Positions 15,862 through 23,738 of a DNA stretch of 33,885 bases are shown in pieces. The first letter of the stretch is position 1. The number at the start of each line of letters is the position of its first letter. Position numbers and translations under genes: made by a program. The DNA lies in contig CAJTDE010000041.1 of assembly GCA_910574835.1 (NCBI GenBank), positions 1-33,885 on the forward strand. The letters are read 5' to 3'. The notes under the pieces were generated by a model. That model was not told where the DNA came from. It saw only the letters and a list, made by a program, of their open reading frames with translations, and made no database searches. Source of the DNA: Clostridia bacterium. GTDB lineage: Bacteria > Bacillota > Clostridia > Lachnospirales > Lachnospiraceae.

Positions 15862-15977
15862 CAATAAGGGAAAGCTCATCTGCGATAAACTTAGTATTTT
15901 CAAGGGTTAGCCGAGATTTTAATAACAAAATATAACAGCTAATATTTCCCTTAAAAAACATCAAATCACAATCAGAA

Positions 15978-16445
15978 TTGGTAGATGAGGAAAAGACCGT
16001 GATAGAGCTAAATGCATTTAAAAAGCTAATGGAGGAAAATGATGACCGCCTGCCTCTTTTGACGCTTGACGAATTTTTTGAGGGAAATACGGAGGAAGAT
16101 TCCATTGCACCAAATGACTGTGACTTTGGACGCCCTTCCATTGCTGAAATATGGGAACTGATGCGGGAACTTGAGAAAAGGCCAGATGTCGCATGGATTC
16201 GTATTGAACTGCACAATGACACAGAAATTACAGAGTATGATGGAAAAGAGATATTGGTTCTTGCGGGAGAATCGCCTATAATATGTACCTCCCTTTCAGC
16301 ACCAGAATTGGAAACACTTGCAAGATGCAAATGGCTGTGCTCGGGAGGGGCAGAGGAATGGAATGCATCTGCGATGGATTCCCTGTTTTCCCGCAGACCG
16401 CCTGTTCCTGATGGTTTTCACTGTTTTGCTATTGTGTGGGATTGA
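15978..16445 (+). CDS. Hypothetical acidic protein next to the element boundary
   Basis: A frame of 155 codons with protein-like composition: acidic N-terminal half (LPLLTLDEFFEGNTEED), SIAEIWELMRELEKRPDVAW, then a beta-rich part with WIRIELHNDTEI and a C-terminal PDGFHCFAIVW. I do not recognise the family. No ribosome site precedes the ATG at 15978; a GTG at 15999 is possible, and the real 5' end may have been separated by insertion of the mobile element, whose right boundary is ~115 bases upstream. The orphan promoter at 3723 would point at this gene if the element were absent. Its 3' end overlaps a small minus-strand ORF. Confidence 0.5.
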   Translation: MVDEEKTVIELNAFKKLMEENDDRLPLLTLDEFFEGNTEEDSIAPNDCDFGRPSIAEIWELMRELEKRPDVAWIRIELHNDTEITEYDGKEILVLAGESPIICTSLSAPELETLARCKWLCSGGAEEWNASAMDSLFSRRPPVPDGFHCFAIVWD

Positions 16446-16587
16446 TAAATGCACAGCAAAAATTCCACTTAGCCGGATAATCTGTCAAATCTGTTATTTG
16501 CCCCTCACGAATTCTTTGAACCAGCAACTTTGTATCCTCCTCAGTTTTACAGTATAATCGTATCCCTTTGTTACTTCCGGCAAGCAT
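16429..16587 (-). CDS. Small hypothetical ORF (52 aa)
   Basis: The frame reads MLAGSNKGIRLYCKTEEDTK, then LLVQRIREGQITDLTDYPAK, then WNFCCAFINPTQ. The composition looks protein-like (basic and aromatic, with a cysteine pair), but no ribosome site stands before the ATG, and it overlaps the end of the plus-strand hypothetical gene. It follows another short minus-strand ORF by 15 bases, and the two may be pieces of one decayed gene. Confidence 0.35.
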   Translation of the reverse strand: MLAGSNKGIRLYCKTEEDTKLLVQRIREGQITDLTDYPAKWNFCCAFINPTQ

Positions 16588-16602
16588 CAAATTTACATTA
16601 TA

Positions 16603-16704
16603 CTAAATCACCCTGGGATTTCTGGAACAAAATACCCTTGATACACGAACATCCATTATCTCTTCATCTATCTTTACACGAACCTCTACAGAAACATCCC
16701 GCAT
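16603..16704 (-). CDS. Small hypothetical ORF (33 aa)
   Basis: The frame begins MRDVSVEVRVKIDEEIMDVR and ends FCSRNPRVI. GGAGGGGGAG lies 6 bases before the ATG, a good ribosome site, which is the main reason to list it. It might be the 5' part of the next ORF on this strand if a frameshift separates them. No family recognised. Confidence 0.35.
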   Translation of the reverse strand: MRDVSVEVRVKIDEEIMDVRVSRVFCSRNPRVI

Positions 16705-16861
16705 AAGCTTCTCCCCCTCCATATCCTCATTTATATATTTCCATTATCTGCAATATATACGCTACAGTCAAATTCTATTAAAAATACAGCCCCCCAAATA
16801 TTATCCTCCCCCTCGGCCTATCACACAAAATACCAGGAAAACCATCCGCCCACACCCCACA

Positions 16862-17113
16862 GGGGCCGCCGCAAAACAAGCCAGCAGACTTTTCCGATAT
16901 CCAGTGTCCGGCTGTTCACGGACATGGTGTCTGATATGGACGGACAATACTCAAAACTCACAAATCTAAAAAACAAAAAAGATTGTCCGTACAGAGCAGA
17001 CGCCGTGTACGTGAACCGTCCGAACCGTTGTGATAAGGAGGGACCCACAAGGTGGGAGGATTCCTTATTGCTGGGATATGGAAATGGCTGCCGGCTTGTT
17101 TTGCGACGGCCCC
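16862..17113. mobile_element. MITE-like element with ~38-bp terminal inverted repeats
   Basis: GGGGCCGYCGCAAAACAAGC begins the left end at 16862 and, inverted, the right end at 17113. The match continues inward through CRGCAG and TTTCC to about 16900 and 17075 with few mismatches. The 250-bp interior encodes no protein but holds smaller inverted pairs, such as GGACAAT (about 16940) with ATTGTCC (about 16980). The size and structure suit a non-autonomous transposable or intergenic repeat element. It ends 16 bases from the transporter stop codon. Confidence 0.55.
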
Positions 17114-17128
17114 GTCCGTCCCCCCTTG

Positions 17129-18292
17129 CTACAAAAAGATCCCAATAAACTGACTGGCAAGCACCACCATAACAAGGGCAATGGGATAAGTAGCCGCATA
17201 AGCCGACGCCACATCATCCGTCTCCGTCACACGAATCAGCGTCCCAAGAGCCGGAGTACTGGTCATCCCGCCGCAGATAGATCCAAGGGTATTAAAAATA
17301 CTAAGCCTCAGCACTTTCGCCGCAAACACATACCCAAGCAGCATAGGAATCAGCGTCATCAGTGCCCCGTAGAAGAACAAAAGCGCCCCCTGCTCCTTTA
17401 AGATCTCCACAAACCCCGAACCGGCCTGGGACCCTGCCCCAAGCAGAAACAGCGCAAGGCCAAACTCTCGAAGACACTCCAAAACATGCTTCTCCACCTT
17501 AACACTTAAGCGGCCAATATGCCCAAAATGCCCCAAAATCAGCCCTGCAATCAAAGGCCCGCCGGAAGTCCCAAGGGCAAACACCGCACCTCCGGGCAAA
17601 GGAATCTCAATCTTCGCCAGAATAATCCCAAAAGCAATCGCCAAAGAAAACGGGAAAAATCCCATACTATCCGCATAAAACAGCTCTTCCTTCTTCGTCT
17701 TATGATACTCCTCTTCCTCCACATTCGCCGCAGCCTCATACTTGGCACGCTCCTTTGCCATATCAACCTTCAAAAGCTTCGGCACAAGCTGAACAAAAAG
17801 AACCACCCCAATAACGCCGAAAGGATAAGCAATCCCATATCCAACGGAAGCCGCCTCAGACCCCGTAGCCTCCAGAGCCGCCGCAAGACCCGGCGTACTG
17901 GTAAGAGCTCCGGTCATCATCCCAAGGCTGATATCCACCGGCACCCCAAAAACCGTAATCACAAACACACAAGTCAGGGCTCCGGCAGCAATCACAATAA
18001 TCCCCAGCAAAATATAAGACGTGGCATTCAGCTTAAAATTCCGGAAAAACTTCGGTCCCGCAATGAATCCAACCGAAGTCACAAAGCAAATCAGCCCCAA
18101 GTTCTGCACCAAAGAAGGAATCTCCACTCCTAAATGACCGAAGACCAGGGCCACCAGCAAAATACCGGCGGTCCCCAGCTCCAGTCCGCAAATCTTAATA
18201 CTGCCAATCAGATAACCGATAACGGCAATGAGAAATACCATCATCAGCGTATTCGAAAATATATTCTCCTGAAACCAAGTAACCAGTCCCAT
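17129..18292 (-). CDS. AspT/YidE-family membrane transporter
   Basis: A 387-residue protein with about ten membrane helices in two related halves. Each half carries the family signature of small residues: GMMTGALTSTPGLAAALEAT in the first and SICGGMTSTPALGTLIRVT in the second. This duplicated GxxTxTP motif is that of the aspartate:alanine exchanger / YidE-YbjL family. The cytoplasmic RCK-type domains of longer members are absent. I use the ATG at 18292, preceded by GGAAGGGGAG. It is the last gene of the fumarate reductase operon, 113 bases after the flavoprotein gene, so a role in dicarboxylate exchange (fumarate, malate or aspartate in, succinate out) is a reasonable inference but not shown by sequence. 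Confidence 0.8.
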   Translation of the reverse strand: MGLVTWFQENIFSNTLMMVFLIAVIGYLIGSIKICGLELGTAGILLVALVFGHLGVEIPSLVQNLGLICFVTSVGFIAGPKFFRNFKLNATSYILLGIIVIAAGALTCVFVITVFGVPVDISLGMMTGALTSTPGLAAALEATGSEAASVGYGIAYPFGVIGVVLFVQLVPKLLKVDMAKERAKYEAAANVEEEEYHKTKKEELFYADSMGFFPFSLAIAFGIILAKIEIPLPGGAVFALGTSGGPLIAGLILGHFGHIGRLSVKVEKHVLECLREFGLALFLLGAGSQAGSGFVEILKEQGALLFFYGALMTLIPMLLGYVFAAKVLRLSIFNTLGSICGGMTSTPALGTLIRVTETDDVASAYAATYPIALVMVVLASQFIGIFL

Positions 18293-18405
18293 TACACACT
18301 CCCCTTCCAATTATCTCAATAGACAGCAAGCCAGACGCCCATGTCACTGCACGGACATCTGGCCCTTGTCTCATAAGTAAAGTCTCACATCACGCCGCCC
18401 ATATT

Positions 18406-20010
18406 TTATTTCGGCATACCAAAAGTATACTTAGGCAGAAGCAGCGGAGAAACCTCTCCCGTATGCAGATCCGCTTTCTCAAGCTCTCCTGCGTAAGCCT
18501 GAATGTGATCAAGGTTCATAGTTCCAAGAGTTACCTCTTTACACTTCGCCGCCGCAGCCTTACCCGCATTTCGGCCAAACACAATAATATCCAGCAGAGA
18601 ATTACCCATGAGACGATTTCTTCCATGAATACCTCCCACAGCCTCACCTGCCACCAGAAGATTGGGAATCGCCTTGGTAAAGCCCTCACCGCCGATCTCC
18701 AGGCCGCCGTTCTGATAATGAAGCGTGGGATAAATGAGAATCGGCTGCTTTCTCATATCAATGCCATAATTCAAATACATCCTGAGCATAGCAGGAATCC
18801 GCTTCTCAATGGTTCCCTCGCCGTGAATCATCTCAATCATAGGCGTATCCAGCCAGATACCAAATCCGGTAGGTGTGGGCACACCCTTACCTCTCTCCTT
18901 GCACTCCCGAATAATAGAAGCCGCAGACACATCACGAGTTTCCAGAGGATGCATAAACGCCTCACCCTCCGCATTGATCAGCATAGCTCCCAGAGAACGC
19001 ACTTTCTCCGTTACCAGAGCACCGAAGATCTGTGCCGGATAAGCAACGCCCGTAGGATGATACTGAATGGTATCCTGGTACAGCAAAGGAGCTCCTGCAC
19101 GATAACCCATCACCAGACCATCTGCAGTTGCACCATAGTGGTTGGATGTAGGGAAATTCTGATAATGAAGCCGTCCCGCACCGCCGGTAGCAATAATCAC
19201 CGTTTTCGCCTTTGCCACCTTGTACTCGCCCGTCTCCATATTTTGAAGCACGGCACCGGCTGCCTGTCCCCTGTCATCCTTAATCAGCTCTACCGCCGCC
19301 GTAAAGTCCGCAATGGGAATCTGACGGTTCCACACCTCGTCACGAAGCACTCGCATAATCTCCGCACCGGAATAATCCTTGCAGGCATGCATACGCTTTC
19401 TGGAGGTTCCGCCGCCGTGGGTGGTTACCATTCTGCCGTCCTTATCCTTGTCAAACATCACGCCCAGCTCGTTGAGCCATTTAATCGCATCGGGAGCCTC
19501 CATAACCAGACGGCGTAAGAGCTCCGGCCTTGCGGCAAAATGTCCGCCTCCAAAGGCATCCAGATAATGTCGCTCCGGAGAATCGTTCTCCTTATCCGCC
19601 GCCTGGATTCCGCCCTCGGCCATCATGGTATTGGCATCACCGATACGAAGCTTTGTCACCATCATGACATTGGCTCCTGCCTCATGAGCCTCAATGGCTG
19701 CGGAGGAACCTGCGCCGCCGCCGCCGATAACCAGAACATCCACGTCATAAGCCGCATGATTCAAGTCAATGGGCACATCCTTGATCCGGCTGTTGGAGTG
19801 TAACAGAGTTCCCAATTCAAAGGGCACTTTCTCACCCTTGTTGGGTCCTACTTTTAACTCCTGAAAGCCCTCCTGACGATAATCAGGATGAAATTTGCGG
19901 AGAAGCTCATCTTTTTCCTCGGCCGTCATTCTTCTGGGCTCCATGCCGATTCGCTCGGCTCTGGTAGCCTCTACCTTTTTAATGGATTCCAACATTTCTG
20001 CTGTAAACAT
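18406..20010 (-). CDS. frdA: Fumarate reductase-type flavoprotein subunit (FrdA/TfrA-like)
   Basis: A 534-residue FAD protein. The dinucleotide motif VLVIGGGGAGSSAAIEA begins at about residue 93, after an unusual ~88-residue N-terminal extension. Active-site motifs of the succinate dehydrogenase/fumarate reductase family are present: HPTG (318-321), TRD (358-360), HYQNGG (431-436), and Arg464/Arg466 before LMGNSLLD. Where membrane FrdA/SdhA proteins have the flavin-linking His (SHT), this one has Asn127 (DANTMMAEGG), so FAD is probably non-covalent, as in soluble thiol:fumarate reductase and aspartate oxidase. The start at 20010 follows AGGAGGGG and lies 13 bases after frdB. No nadA/nadC neighbours argue for aspartate oxidase. 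It should reduce fumarate to succinate in the cytoplasm. Confidence 0.87.
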   Translation of the reverse strand: MFTAEMLESIKKVEATRAERIGMEPRRMTAEEKDELLRKFHPDYRQEGFQELKVGPNKGEKVPFELGTLLHSNSRIKDVPIDLNHAAYDVDVLVIGGGGAGSSAAIEAHEAGANVMMVTKLRIGDANTMMAEGGIQAADKENDSPERHYLDAFGGGHFAARPELLRRLVMEAPDAIKWLNELGVMFDKDKDGRMVTTHGGGTSRKRMHACKDYSGAEIMRVLRDEVWNRQIPIADFTAAVELIKDDRGQAAGAVLQNMETGEYKVAKAKTVIIATGGAGRLHYQNFPTSNHYGATADGLVMGYRAGAPLLYQDTIQYHPTGVAYPAQIFGALVTEKVRSLGAMLINAEGEAFMHPLETRDVSAASIIRECKERGKGVPTPTGFGIWLDTPMIEMIHGEGTIEKRIPAMLRMYLNYGIDMRKQPILIYPTLHYQNGGLEIGGEGFTKAIPNLLVAGEAVGGIHGRNRLMGNSLLDIIVFGRNAGKAAAAKCKEVTLGTMNLDHIQAYAGELEKADLHTGEVSPLLLPKYTFGMPK

Positions 20011-20023
20011 ATGTGCTCCCCTC

Positions 20024-20698
20024 CTATTTCTCAATATCCCTGTTGTTGTAGAGTTCTTTCATTTCCTCAATGGGCTTTTGCATAACCTGCTCAATAAGGC
20101 TGTCAAACTCACCGCTGTTAATAGCCTCCACACGCTCGGCCAGGTGCTCGGACTTGGGAGCAATGTATTTTCCGGTAAGACGTCTTGCAAGCACGCCCAC
20201 CATGGGGTGAGAAATACCTGCCGGACAGCGTGAGGTACAGATGCCGCAGCCGATACAGTCAAAAGATTCCTCCGCACACTTCTCAAAATCGCCCCTCTGT
20301 GCGTATGCAATATACTGCATAACACTTAAGCTCTGGGGACAGCCCTTGGTACAGGCATTACAGCCGATACAGCTGTAGATCTCCGGATAAAGCTCCATCA
20401 TAATCTTCTGCTTTGCCTCTACCTCATTGATATCATAATTTCTCTTATCCGTGGGGAAGAACGGCAGGGTTGCCACATACATTCCCTCCTGTACCTGGGT
20501 CTGGCATGCCAGACAGGTTTTCAGCTCGTTATTTCCCTTGATTCTGTAAATGGTGGCACAGGCACCGCAGAATCCATGACGACAGCCGCAGCCCCGAACT
20601 AATTTATAGCCTGCATATTCCATTGCGGTCATAATGGTTAATTCGGCCGGTACGGAATACTGTTTTCCAAAAAAATATACGTTTACCATTTCCTGCAT
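20024..20698 (-). CDS. frdB: Fumarate reductase-type iron-sulfur subunit (FrdB-like, 2Fe-2S plus two 4Fe-4S)
   Basis: A 224-residue electron-transfer protein. The N-terminal plant-type [2Fe-2S] domain has Cys37, Cys39, Cys44, Cys47 (GCGCRHGFCGACATIYR) and Cys62/Cys65. The C-terminal domain has two full four-cysteine motifs, Cys110-113-116-120P and Cys148-151-154-158P. Classic FrdB/SdhB has a [3Fe-4S] cluster lacking one of these cysteines, used for quinone contact; here all are present, fitting a soluble partner such as HdrB rather than quinone. No membrane-anchor gene (frdC/sdhC) is nearby. It lies directly before frdA, and a 182-base hairpin-containing gap separates it from the FAD/NAD subunit upstream. 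The start is either 20698 or the ATG three codons later. Confidence 0.85.
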   Translation of the reverse strand: MQEMVNVYFFGKQYSVPAELTIMTAMEYAGYKLVRGCGCRHGFCGACATIYRIKGNNELKTCLACQTQVQEGMYVATLPFFPTDKRNYDINEVEAKQKIMMELYPEIYSCIGCNACTKGCPQSLSVMQYIAYAQRGDFEKCAEESFDCIGCGICTSRCPAGISHPMVGVLARRLTGKYIAPKSEHLAERVEAINSGEFDSLIEQVMQKPIEEMKELYNNRDIEK

Positions 20699-20880
20699 TT
20701 TATTTTTACCAGTCCTTTCTGTTTATTATCTAAATGCTGCCTTGCAGAGCACACCTCAATTTCGCTTCCGCTCCATTTCGGTTGGGGCATTCGCCCCATA
20801 CAGACAAAAGCTAAATCATTGCCTTACATGCAAACATGACGGCCATGCTTTACCTTTTGTCTGTGCGCTGCTCATTGCTG
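20699..20880 (-). repeat. Hairpin-rich spacer between the Flox-like and Frd genes
   Basis: ACAGACAAAAG (20800-20810) pairs perfectly with CTTTTGTCTGT (20854-20864) around a 43-base loop, next to a small GGGGC/GCCCC hairpin (20784-20797). There is no T-run, so it is not a standard terminator. It could be a repeat insertion or an RNA-processing site that sets the ratio of the two halves of the operon. No gene is visible. Confidence 0.5.
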
Positions 20881-21735
20881 TCAATACTCCGGCGGCAGTT
20901 CATCTATCTCATCAAACCTGAATACCGGCCCATCCTTGCACACATATTTAGATCCAATATTGCATCGTCCGCATTTTCCGATTCCGCACTTCATGCGAAG
21001 CTCCAGTGTGGTGTAAATCTGCTCCTTGGTAAAGCCCATCTCCGTAAGCCCCGCCAGTACGAATTTGATCATAATGGGCGGTCCGCAGACAAGAACTTTT
21101 TTGTCGGTGGTAAATCCAATCTCCTTTAAGTAGGAGGGAACAAAGCCCACATGGCCGTCCCAGCCCTCCTGCTCCCGGTCGATAGTCAGATATACATCCA
21201 CGCCATCAGTCTTGCACCAAACCTGCTGAATCTCCTCTAACTGCACCAGATCGTCTGCAGAACGGGAGCCGTAGAGAATCTCCACCGTCCCGTAATTCTC
21301 CCGGTTATCCAGTACGTAGTTGATCACGGAGCGAAGAGGTGCAAGGCCGATTCCTCCGGCGATAAACAGAAGATTTTCTCCCTTAAGAGCCGTCTCCACC
21401 GGAAATGCATTTCCGTAGGGTCCTCTTACGGTAATCTCATCCCCCGGATTCATCCCGTGAAGCACATCCGTAAGACTTCCGCACCGCTTGATGGAAAATT
21501 CCTGAAATTCCTTGTTGGTTGGGGAGGAAGTAATGGAAAACATGGCCTCTCCCACGCCAGGTACGGACACCATGGCACACTGGCCCGGCATATGCTCGAA
21601 AAGCTTCTTCCCGTCCCGTCCTACTACACGGAATGTCTTAACATCCGGGGTTTCGGTACGGATATCTGTAATAACGCCAATCATTGGAATCAGCATGTCA
21701 CTTTTATGATTTCCTCCGCAGGTACACTCGCCCAT
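20881..21735 (-). CDS. FAD/NAD(P)-binding oxidoreductase subunit (FloxA/AsrB-like)
   Basis: A 284-residue ferredoxin-NADP-reductase-fold protein. The FAD-binding barrel includes MFSITSSPT. The NAD domain has LLFIAGGIGLAPLRSVINYV and VLVCGPPIMIKF. The C-terminal [2Fe-2S] cluster has Cys250, Cys255, Cys258, Cys266 (KCGIGKCGRCNIG, then YVC), as in dihydroorotate dehydrogenase PyrK and sulfite reductase AsrB. An extra Cys4/Cys6 pair sits at the N-terminus. It should oxidise NAD(P)H and pass electrons to the Fe-S subunits upstream. Its ATG overlaps the stop of the preceding gene by one base. In sulfate reducers the same kind of gene is FloxA of the FloxABCD-HdrABC complex. Confidence 0.85.
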   Translation of the reverse strand: MGECTCGGNHKSDMLIPMIGVITDIRTETPDVKTFRVVGRDGKKLFEHMPGQCAMVSVPGVGEAMFSITSSPTNKEFQEFSIKRCGSLTDVLHGMNPGDEITVRGPYGNAFPVETALKGENLLFIAGGIGLAPLRSVINYVLDNRENYGTVEILYGSRSADDLVQLEEIQQVWCKTDGVDVYLTIDREQEGWDGHVGFVPSYLKEIGFTTDKKVLVCGPPIMIKFVLAGLTEMGFTKEQIYTTLELRMKCGIGKCGRCNIGSKYVCKDGPVFRFDEIDELPPEY

Positions 21736-22757
21736 TACGCTTCACCTCCCAGTTTCTTAATCACCTTTACAATATTTAAAGAAGCCGGACATTTGCTCAC
21801 ACAGCGGCCGCAGCCCACGCAGGAGAACATGCCGTCGTTATTGGCCGGATAGTACACAAGCTTGTGCATAAAACGCTGGCGGAACCGCTGCATCTGACTG
21901 GTACGCATATTGCCGTGGGCCATCATGGTAAAGTCAGAGTACATGCAGGAATCCCAGCAGCGGTAACGCTGCACGCCGCTTCCCGTATTAAAGTCCTTAA
22001 TATCGTAGCACTGACAGGTGGGGCACACAAAGGTACAGGTGCCGCAGGCCAGACAGGGCTGATACATTTCCTCCCACAGGGGAGAGTCAAACAGCTCCAT
22101 GGTCTTTTCCGGGGTAAACCGGGAAAGATCAAGGTGGGAATAGGGAAGCTTTTCGATAATGGCCTGAATCTGCTTCTTCTCTTCCTCCACAGCCGTGTCA
22201 TCCCCGTCCGTAAATAGTTCCTTTACGCTCTCGGTCAGTCTCTCGCCCTTTTCTGTCAGGGCTTTCCAGTACAGATCCTCACCTACAAACCAGGCTGCCA
22301 CGTCAGATGCCGGATTGGCTGCGTCAATACCGAAGACCTTGCAGAAGCAGGTTTCCTCCGGCTCATGGCAGGCAATAGCTACCACGGTGCCGTGCTCCCG
22401 GCGTGCCGCATAAAAGCTGTCCACCGGGTCATTTAAAAATACATTGTCCAGAACCTTTAAGCCCTGCACGTCACAGGCTCGCATGCCAAATACCACAAAA
22501 GGCTCATCCGTAAGCTTCGCCGGATCGATGGAAAGCTTTCCGTCCTCATTTTTACAGCTATATAAAGTCTCGCTCTGAGGGAAGAAACAGTCCTTGCCGG
22601 ATTTCACGGTTTTCAGGGTATCCAGATCCACCTGCACCTCTTCGGTCCAGAGACCATAGTTGGTCTGATCGGCTTTCCGAATAGGAAGAAACAAATCCTG
22701 TGCCCCGGCCATTGCCGCAAATAATTCCGGCAGACGGTCTTTCTTTATCTGATACAT
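21735..22757 (-). CDS. 4Fe-4S dicluster electron-transfer subunit (AsrA/Flox-like)
   Basis: A 340-residue protein of the sulfite reductase A / hydrogenase electron-transfer type. The N-terminal ~220 residues form the AsrA-type domain (FVVFGMRACDVQGLKVLDNV). Two ferredoxin clusters follow: Cys235-238-241-245 (CLACGTCTFVCP, with further CQC) and Cys313-316-319-323 (CVGCGRCVSKCP). Extra cysteines at 130, 137 and 139 (CHEPEETCFC) may bind another cofactor. It abuts the next upstream gene (stop and start adjacent) and overlaps the FAD/NAD subunit. It probably relays electrons between that subunit and the HdrA side. Whether it corresponds to FloxB or FloxC I cannot decide from sequence. Confidence 0.82.
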   Translation of the reverse strand: MYQIKKDRLPELFAAMAGAQDLFLPIRKADQTNYGLWTEEVQVDLDTLKTVKSGKDCFFPQSETLYSCKNEDGKLSIDPAKLTDEPFVVFGMRACDVQGLKVLDNVFLNDPVDSFYAARREHGTVVAIACHEPEETCFCKVFGIDAANPASDVAAWFVGEDLYWKALTEKGERLTESVKELFTDGDDTAVEEEKKQIQAIIEKLPYSHLDLSRFTPEKTMELFDSPLWEEMYQPCLACGTCTFVCPTCQCYDIKDFNTGSGVQRYRCWDSCMYSDFTMMAHGNMRTSQMQRFRQRFMHKLVYYPANNDGMFSCVGCGRCVSKCPASLNIVKVIKKLGGEA

Positions 22758-23738
22758 TTAGTGCTTCCCTCCTCTCTCGGTGACAACACTCGGCTCCACG
22801 TCCTCGAACATATAATCGGTAAGAGGTGCACGACTGTCCGTATCCTCCCCTGCCTGATAGGGTCCGTAGAACTCGTTGATATCCTTGATAAACTTCCGGT
22901 TCAGGAGGTGAAGCGGAATTCCCTGGGGACATACCCGGCTGCACTCGCCGCAGTCCGTGCACCGGCCCGCCACATGGAACGCCCGGATCACATGGAACAT
23001 CTGCTCCTCAAAGGTATCCACATTGGCTTTCTGGGCCGAGTCAAACTTATTGCTGTCAAAGACACATTTTAAGCAGCTGCAGGCCGGACAGGCATTCCGG
23101 CAGGCATTGCAGCGGATACACTTACTAAGCTCATTCTGCCAGAATGCAAAACGCTCCTTTGGCATCATGGCTTCCAGCTTCTCCACCATCTCAAAACGGT
23201 TGCCTTTGGGTCCGGCTTCCTCCCCCTCCTGGGCACCAATCAGTTCGTCGTACACCAGATGGGTCTTACCCTTGCAGACGGTACAGCGTTCCAACAGTGC
23301 GTCGTCAAAGGGGAATTCCTTTTCCCCGTAAATGGTCTGAATCTTCAACATATCTCCGTCCTGGGAAATGGACTCAATTCCCTTGATGCCTGCATTTTTA
23401 ATCTTATCAATATCTAAAGTTCCCTTGCAGCCCACGCCGATGATGTAGGTCTTTTCCCGGTTTACCCGGTGCTCCTTAATGAGCTGATTGAAGCTGTAGG
23501 TATCGCAGGGCTTCAAGAATACCAGGGTATTTCTCTCCATTTTCCCTGCCTGGATCATATATTTGCTTAAGTTAGCTCCGCAGAAGCCGTCGTACACGAA
23601 GTCCGCTAATTCCTCCGGGCTGTTAAAGTAGGCAGGCTCCGGATTGTAGCCCAGATCTCCCTGCTTCCATCCAAGAACACGTACCACGGTTCCGTCGGTA
23701 AGGAGTTCCTTTGCTCGTTCCATTAATCGTTCTTGCAT
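22758..23738 (-). CDS. 4Fe-4S dicluster / FrhB-like electron-transfer subunit (Flox-like)
   Basis: A 326-residue protein. The N-terminal part resembles the F420-hydrogenase beta / AsrA group (TLVFLKPCDTYSFNQLI, IIGVGCKGTLD), with Cys152-x-x-Cys155. The C-terminal half has two ferredoxin clusters, Cys207-210-213-217 (CIRCNACRNACP) and Cys260-263-266-270 (CTDCGECSRVCP). It is a paralogue-like partner of the next gene. It overlaps the MvhD-like gene by 16 bases and abuts the following gene, so translation is coupled. Role by context: internal electron wire of the NADH-oxidising module. F420 itself is not expected in this type of organism. Confidence 0.8.
   Translation of the reverse strand: MQERLMERAKELLTDGTVVRVLGWKQGDLGYNPEPAYFNSPEELADFVYDGFCGANLSKYMIQAGKMERNTLVFLKPCDTYSFNQLIKEHRVNREKTYIIGVGCKGTLDIDKIKNAGIKGIESISQDGDMLKIQTIYGEKEFPFDDALLERCTVCKGKTHLVYDELIGAQEGEEAGPKGNRFEMVEKLEAMMPKERFAFWQNELSKCIRCNACRNACPACSCLKCVFDSNKFDSAQKANVDTFEEQMFHVIRAFHVAGRCTDCGECSRVCPQGIPLHLLNRKFIKDINEFYGPYQAGEDTDSRAPLTDYMFEDVEPSVVTERGGKH

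Noticed and set aside
15781-15880. Clustered AAGGGAAA motifs as a possible CRISPR-like array
   Set aside because: The motifs are short, irregularly spaced and in both orientations; they fit integrase core sites better, and no cas gene is present.
15818-16330. A 170-codon minus-strand frame opposite the hypothetical gene at 15978
   Set aside because: Serine-rich shadow of the acidic plus-strand gene (Glu and Asp codons read backwards); no ribosome site.
17519-18133. A 204-codon plus-strand frame across the transporter gene
   Set aside because: Antisense shadow of the AspT/YidE gene; composition dominated by Arg, His, Asn and Ser.
18463-19518. A 351-codon open frame on the plus strand across the flavoprotein gene
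   Set aside because: It is exactly antisense to frdA, is rich in His, Arg and Ser as expected from the complement of a GC-rich gene, and has no ribosome site or recognisable domain.
18406-20010. L-aspartate oxidase (NadB) as an alternative identity for the flavoprotein
   Set aside because: No nadA or nadC neighbour, an adjacent dedicated Fe-S subunit, and the redox operon context favour fumarate reductase, though the fold alone does not exclude it.
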